Part shown: positions 16,020 to 18,399 of the stretch, one piece after another
How the letters are laid out: each line of letters opens with the position of its first letter
Numbering within the stretch: the first letter of the stretch is position 1
Source: Thermoplasmata archaeon
GTDB taxonomy: Archaea > Thermoplasmatota > E2 > UBA202 > DSCA01
Assembly: GCA_021159125.1 (NCBI GenBank)
Contig: JAGGSL010000080.1
Location: 1 to 18,399, forward strand
Direction of reading: 5' to 3'
DNA: 18,399 bases
Notes under the pieces: model-generated
What the model was told of the DNA's origin: nothing
The model's database searches: none
What the model saw: the letters and a program-made list of their open reading frames with translations, nothing else
Position numbers and translations under genes: made by a program

Positions 16020-16595
16020 TTAATAATTTTCAACCCAGAGTTCGTAGTAGCTCTGGGGGTGCCTGCATGCAGGGCATGTTTCCGGCGCTTCCTCGCCCTC
16101 GTAAACATAACCGCAGTTTCGGCACTTCCATTTTACCACTTTATCTTTTTTGAATACGCTTTTGCTCCTCACATTTTCAAGGAGTTTGCGGTACCTGCGT
16201 TCATGGTATGCTTCAACCTTTGCAATTTCTCTGAAACTTTTGGCGATATCAGGAAAACCTTCTTTCTCTGCCACCTCTGCAAATTTCGGGTAAAGCGTCC
16301 CCCATTCCATTTTCTCACCCTCTGCTGCAGCCAGCAAATTTTCTTCTGTGCTCCCGATCACTCCCGCAGGGTATGATGCGGTTATTTCTACATCTCCTCC
16401 TTCCAGATACTTGAAGAATATCTCAGCATGTTCCTTCTCGTTATCCGCCGTTTCTCTAAATATCGCAGATATCTGCTCATATCCTTCCTTCTTTGCTTTG
16501 GATGCAAAATAGGTGTAGCGCATTCTTGCCTGCGACTCCCCTGCAAAAGATGCGAGGAGATTTTTCTCTGTTTCTGTTCCTTTTAAATTTTTCAT
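16020..16595 (-). CDS. rbr: Rubrerythrin
   Basis: The 191-residue non-haem diiron protein acts as an NAD(P)H- or rubredoxin-linked peroxidase in anaerobes. The diiron ligands are visible: Glu20 (GES), Glu53 and His56 (EKEH), Glu94 and Glu97 (EGEKME), Glu128 and His131 (EAYHE). A C-terminal rubredoxin-like domain carries Cys158, Cys161, Cys174 and Cys177. I chose ATG 16595 because GAGGTG lies 6 nt before it and because MKNLKGTETEKNL is the normal N-terminus. A longer frame from 16640 would overlap the upstream gene and lacks a good site. The FprA stop codon is immediately followed by this SD. Confidence 0.95.
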   Translation of the reverse strand: MKNLKGTETEKNLLASFAGESQARMRYTYFASKAKKEGYEQISAIFRETADNEKEHAEIFFKYLEGGDVEITASYPAGVIGSTEENLLAAAEGEKMEWGTLYPKFAEVAEKEGFPDIAKSFREIAKVEAYHERRYRKLLENVRSKSVFKKDKVVKWKCRNCGYVYEGEEAPETCPACRHPQSYYELWVENY

Positions 16596-16608
16596 TTTTT
16601 TCACCTCT

Positions 16609-17781
16609 TTAAATATTTTTATGCTTTTCGTATATTTCATCTGCCATTTTATCCAGCAGTTTGAAATCCTCTTCTTTCGGATAGCCCTTTATAACAACAG
16701 GCTCGATAATCTCTACTTTCAAATTTTTTATCATCCCTGCCAGCTGTTCCACCATTTTTCCTCCCCAGTTGTATGAGCCGATTATGGATGCAAACCTTGT
16801 TTTTGGCCTTAAAGCGTTTGCCAGATATGCCGCATATATGGTGGAGGGATGTGCGCCCGACAGCACGGTGGGGGAGGCAATCACCACGGTGGCGGCATCA
16901 ACAAGTGCCATCGCCAGCTCGCCTATATCCGCAACTGTCAGATTGAAGGGTTTTACTTCTATACCTCTCTCCATAAGCGCATTCGTAAGATAATTCACCA
17001 TGGCTGCCGTGCTTCCGTGCATTGAGACATATGGTATCACAACCTCGTTTTTCACCTCATCCGAAATCCATTCTTTGTAGGCATTTATTATGAAATCCGG
17101 ATTTTTGTAAATGGGGCCATGACTTGGAGCAATTAAATCGATATCAAGTCCCTCTATTTTGTCCAGATTTTTTCTTATTGCAGTGCGGAAGGGCATCATT
17201 ATCTCCGCGTAATACCTCTTTGCTGATTCATACACCTTGCTTTCATCTTCAGCAAATAGCTTACTTGTTGCAAGATGTGAGCCGAGAAAATCGCATGTGA
17301 ACAGTATTTTGTCTTCCTTAAGATACGTTACCATTGTCTCGGGCCAGTGAACCCACGGAGCATGAATGAACTCAAGAGTTTTGTTTCCTAATGATAGGAC
17401 ATCGCCGTCATTTACCTCCATGAACTTTTCTTCAGGCACATGGAGCAGGTCTGTAAGCATTGTTTTGCATTTCGGCGTGCAGACAACCTTTGCATCAGGA
17501 TAGTGTTTCAGCACGTCCGGGATAGAGCCGGAGTGATCCTGTTCTGCATGATGGGCAACGATGTAGTCTATTTCTTCACCTGCTTCTTCCAGGTTGTTCA
17601 TTAATTCATTTGTTTTACTGGGGTCCACTGTATCCATCAGCGCTGTTTTCTCCCTTCCCTTCACCAGGTAGGAGTTATAGGTCGTTCCGTCTGGCAGGGG
17701 AATCAAATCGTCAAAAGTTTTTCTGTCCCAGTGAATCGCTCCCACTGCATAAATATCTTCCTTAATCTTTCTTACGCTCAT
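16609..17781 (-). CDS. fprA: Flavo-diiron protein FprA (F420H2 or rubredoxin-linked O2 reductase)
   Basis: The 390-residue A-type flavoprotein reduces O2 to water four-electron-wise (some members also reduce NO). The N-terminal metallo-beta-lactamase-like domain has the diiron ligands His78-x-Glu80-x-Asp82-His83 (HAEQDHSG), His in HAPWVHWPET, Asp in CDFLG, and His in APSHGPIY. The C-terminal flavodoxin domain (about residue 250 onward) starts with YVSMHGSTAAM, the FMN phosphate loop. GGAGGT at 17787-17792, 5 nt before ATG 17781, supports this start over an upstream frame start at 17799. The gene begins 1 nt after the regulator's stop codon. No rubredoxin gene and no fused rubredoxin domain exist here, so direct F420H2 oxidation as in methanogens is plausible, but this is inference. 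Confidence 0.94.
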   Translation of the reverse strand: MSVRKIKEDIYAVGAIHWDRKTFDDLIPLPDGTTYNSYLVKGREKTALMDTVDPSKTNELMNNLEEAGEEIDYIVAHHAEQDHSGSIPDVLKHYPDAKVVCTPKCKTMLTDLLHVPEEKFMEVNDGDVLSLGNKTLEFIHAPWVHWPETMVTYLKEDKILFTCDFLGSHLATSKLFAEDESKVYESAKRYYAEIMMPFRTAIRKNLDKIEGLDIDLIAPSHGPIYKNPDFIINAYKEWISDEVKNEVVIPYVSMHGSTAAMVNYLTNALMERGIEVKPFNLTVADIGELAMALVDAATVVIASPTVLSGAHPSTIYAAYLANALRPKTRFASIIGSYNWGGKMVEQLAGMIKNLKVEIIEPVVIKGYPKEEDFKLLDKMADEIYEKHKNI

Positions 17782-17782
17782 T

Positions 17783-18250
17783 TTATACCTCCGATACAAT
17801 ATTCATTTCGGTTTTTAAAGGATTTTCGCCTCTGCCCTCCTTTTCGAGGCAATCCTTGCAGACTCCTTTGAAGTATCCGTGCATCTCGTCGATTCTGTGC
17901 CCCATTCCCATGAATTTGCCAAGATAAGGGCAGTCCACATCTATATCAATTATCGCCCCGCATTTCTTGCACATGAAGTGGTGGTGGGGCGTTGTTTTGA
18001 AGTCATATCTTAACTCAGAGCCAGAGATAGTCAGTATCTGTATGATATGATGTTCACTCAACGCCTCGAGAGTGTTATAGACGGTTGTTTTTGAAAGCGA
18101 GGGATTATCCTCCTTCAAATCAGAGTAAATTTTCTCTGCGCTCGGATGTATTCTGTGCTCGTCCAGATATTTCATTATGTCTATCCTCTGAGGGGTTACT
18201 TTCATTCCGTTTTTTTTCAATATTTCTATGTATTTCTCATATTTTTCCAA
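17783..18250 (-). CDS. perR: Fur-family metalloregulator, PerR-like
   Basis: The 155-residue repressor has an N-terminal winged helix (TPQRIDIMKYL, then SLSKTTVYNTLEAL recognition helix) and a C-terminal dimerisation domain. All five positions of the PerR regulatory metal site can be matched to Bacillus PerR: His35 (RIHPSAEKIY), Asp83 (RYDF), His89, His91 (PHHHF) and Asp102 (IIDI). The structural zinc site is Cys94, Cys97, Cys131 and Cys134. PerR with Fe(II) senses H2O2 by histidine oxidation. The start is TTG 18250, preceded by AGGTGAG (18254-18260); a later ATG would remove conserved helix residues. As first gene of the oxygen-defence operon it would repress the genes with itself. It could alternatively answer to Mn or Zn. 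Confidence 0.9.
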   Translation of the reverse strand: MEKYEKYIEILKKNGMKVTPQRIDIMKYLDEHRIHPSAEKIYSDLKEDNPSLSKTTVYNTLEALSEHHIIQILTISGSELRYDFKTTPHHHFMCKKCGAIIDIDVDCPYLGKFMGMGHRIDEMHGYFKGVCKDCLEKEGRGENPLKTEMNIVSEV

Positions 18251-18291
18251 GTTCTCACCTTTTTTGTTACTTTCTCGTAATTAATTTTATT

Positions 18292-18306
18292 TTGTAAATA
18301 TTACAA
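18292..18306. promoter_or_regulatory. Candidate Per/Fur box upstream of the regulator operon
   Basis: TTGTAAATATTACAA is a palindrome with perfect 6-bp arms and a 3-nt centre, and matches the Bacillus Per box consensus TTATAATNATTATAA at 12 of 15 positions. A weaker partner, TTG...CAA spanning 18308-18323, follows at once, and the sequence TACAATTTG is directly repeated (18302-18310, 18319-18327). The sites lie 42-73 nt before the TTG start, around a TATA-like TTATATTT on the minus strand, where binding would block transcription initiation. Confidence 0.6.
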
Positions 18307-18310
18307 TTTG

Positions 18311-18320
18311 AAATATAATA
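18311..18320. promoter_or_regulatory. Shared TATA-like element of divergent promoters
   Basis: AAATATAATA reads as a TATA-like element on both strands. On the plus strand it is about 29 nt before a possible start at 18345; on the minus strand (TATTATATTT) it would start the regulator operon about 25 nt further on, near 18290, just past the palindrome. Confidence 0.35.
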
Positions 18321-18344
18321 CAATTTGGGTATTTAAGCTTTTGG

Positions 18345-18399
18345 ATGGCAAAAAATTTTAACCTTCGGGCAATTAAAGGGAAAGTGAAAGAAAAATACA
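18345..18399 (+). CDS. Possible divergent gene start, truncated by window end
   Basis: From ATG 18345 a frame without stop codons runs to the window edge (MAKNFNLRAIKGKVKEKY). It has no SD, but a TATA-like element lies about 29 nt upstream, the pattern of leaderless genes in this window. Eighteen codons are far too few to recognise a family. If real, the gene would share the control region, and perhaps the candidate PerR operator, with the oxygen-defence operon. Confidence 0.35.
   Translation, partial: MAKNFNLRAIKGKVKEKY

Overview
The window reads as a stretch of archaeal (euryarchaeal in the broad sense) chromosome, fully coding and without rRNA, tRNA, CRISPR or insertion-sequence content that I can see. 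The archaeal call rests on a PGF-CTERM surface protein, a pyruvoyl-dependent arginine decarboxylase, an Lhr-type helicase, a DUF1614 membrane protein, an FprA-type flavo-diiron protein, and on promoters: genes that stand alone or open an operon usually have a TATA-like element centred about 25 nt before the start codon and no Shine-Dalgarno (SD) sequence (leaderless type), whereas genes inside operons have strong GAGGTG or GGAGG sites. I cannot place it more precisely; Thermoplasmatota or Archaeoglobus/Methanosarcina-like lineages would fit.

Layout. Positions 4-4119 hold a giant secreted, heavily N-glycosylatable protein (carboxypeptidase-regulatory-like modules, Ig-like modules, a NosD-type beta-helix, a C-terminal PGF-CTERM anchor). 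Positions 4153-6613 hold an overlapping pair, a GlcD-like FAD oxidase and a GlcF/HdrD-like iron-sulfur partner, probably oxidising D-lactate or glycolate. Positions 6863-7138 hold a small three-helix membrane protein, divergent from the arginine decarboxylase (7234-7782), which abuts a convergent PPC/DUF296 protein (7783-8199). On the minus strand, a DUF1614 membrane protein, an Lhr-family helicase and the PPC gene lie in a row (11565 to 7783). A second small membrane protein, apparently a paralogue of the first, lies at 11861-12130, followed on the opposite strand by a membrane-anchored beta-sandwich protein and a secreted alpha/beta-hydrolase (12723-14348).

The right-hand third (18250 down to 14450, minus strand) is a compact oxygen and peroxide defence operon: a PerR-like Fur regulator, flavo-diiron protein FprA, rubrerythrin, desulfoferrodoxin (superoxide reductase), a Prx6-type peroxiredoxin and ferritin. 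Together these would reduce O2, superoxide and H2O2 and store the iron that would otherwise fuel Fenton chemistry, a repertoire typical of a strict anaerobe meeting oxygen. Intergenic gaps are 1 to 13 nt, and four junctions carry nearly the same stop-codon/SD/A-run/ATG cassette. A 15-bp palindrome resembling a Per box sits in the promoter region before the regulator gene, between it and the start of a possible divergent gene cut off by the window end.

The most interesting points are the candidate PerR operator, the repeated coupling cassettes, a half-degenerate pair of CCG cluster-binding domains in the GlcF-like subunit, the paralogous small membrane proteins, and an ungapped internal duplication in the giant surface protein. 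I found no convincing wholly new system; the closest candidates are the DUF1614-helicase-PPC gene row and the small membrane protein family.
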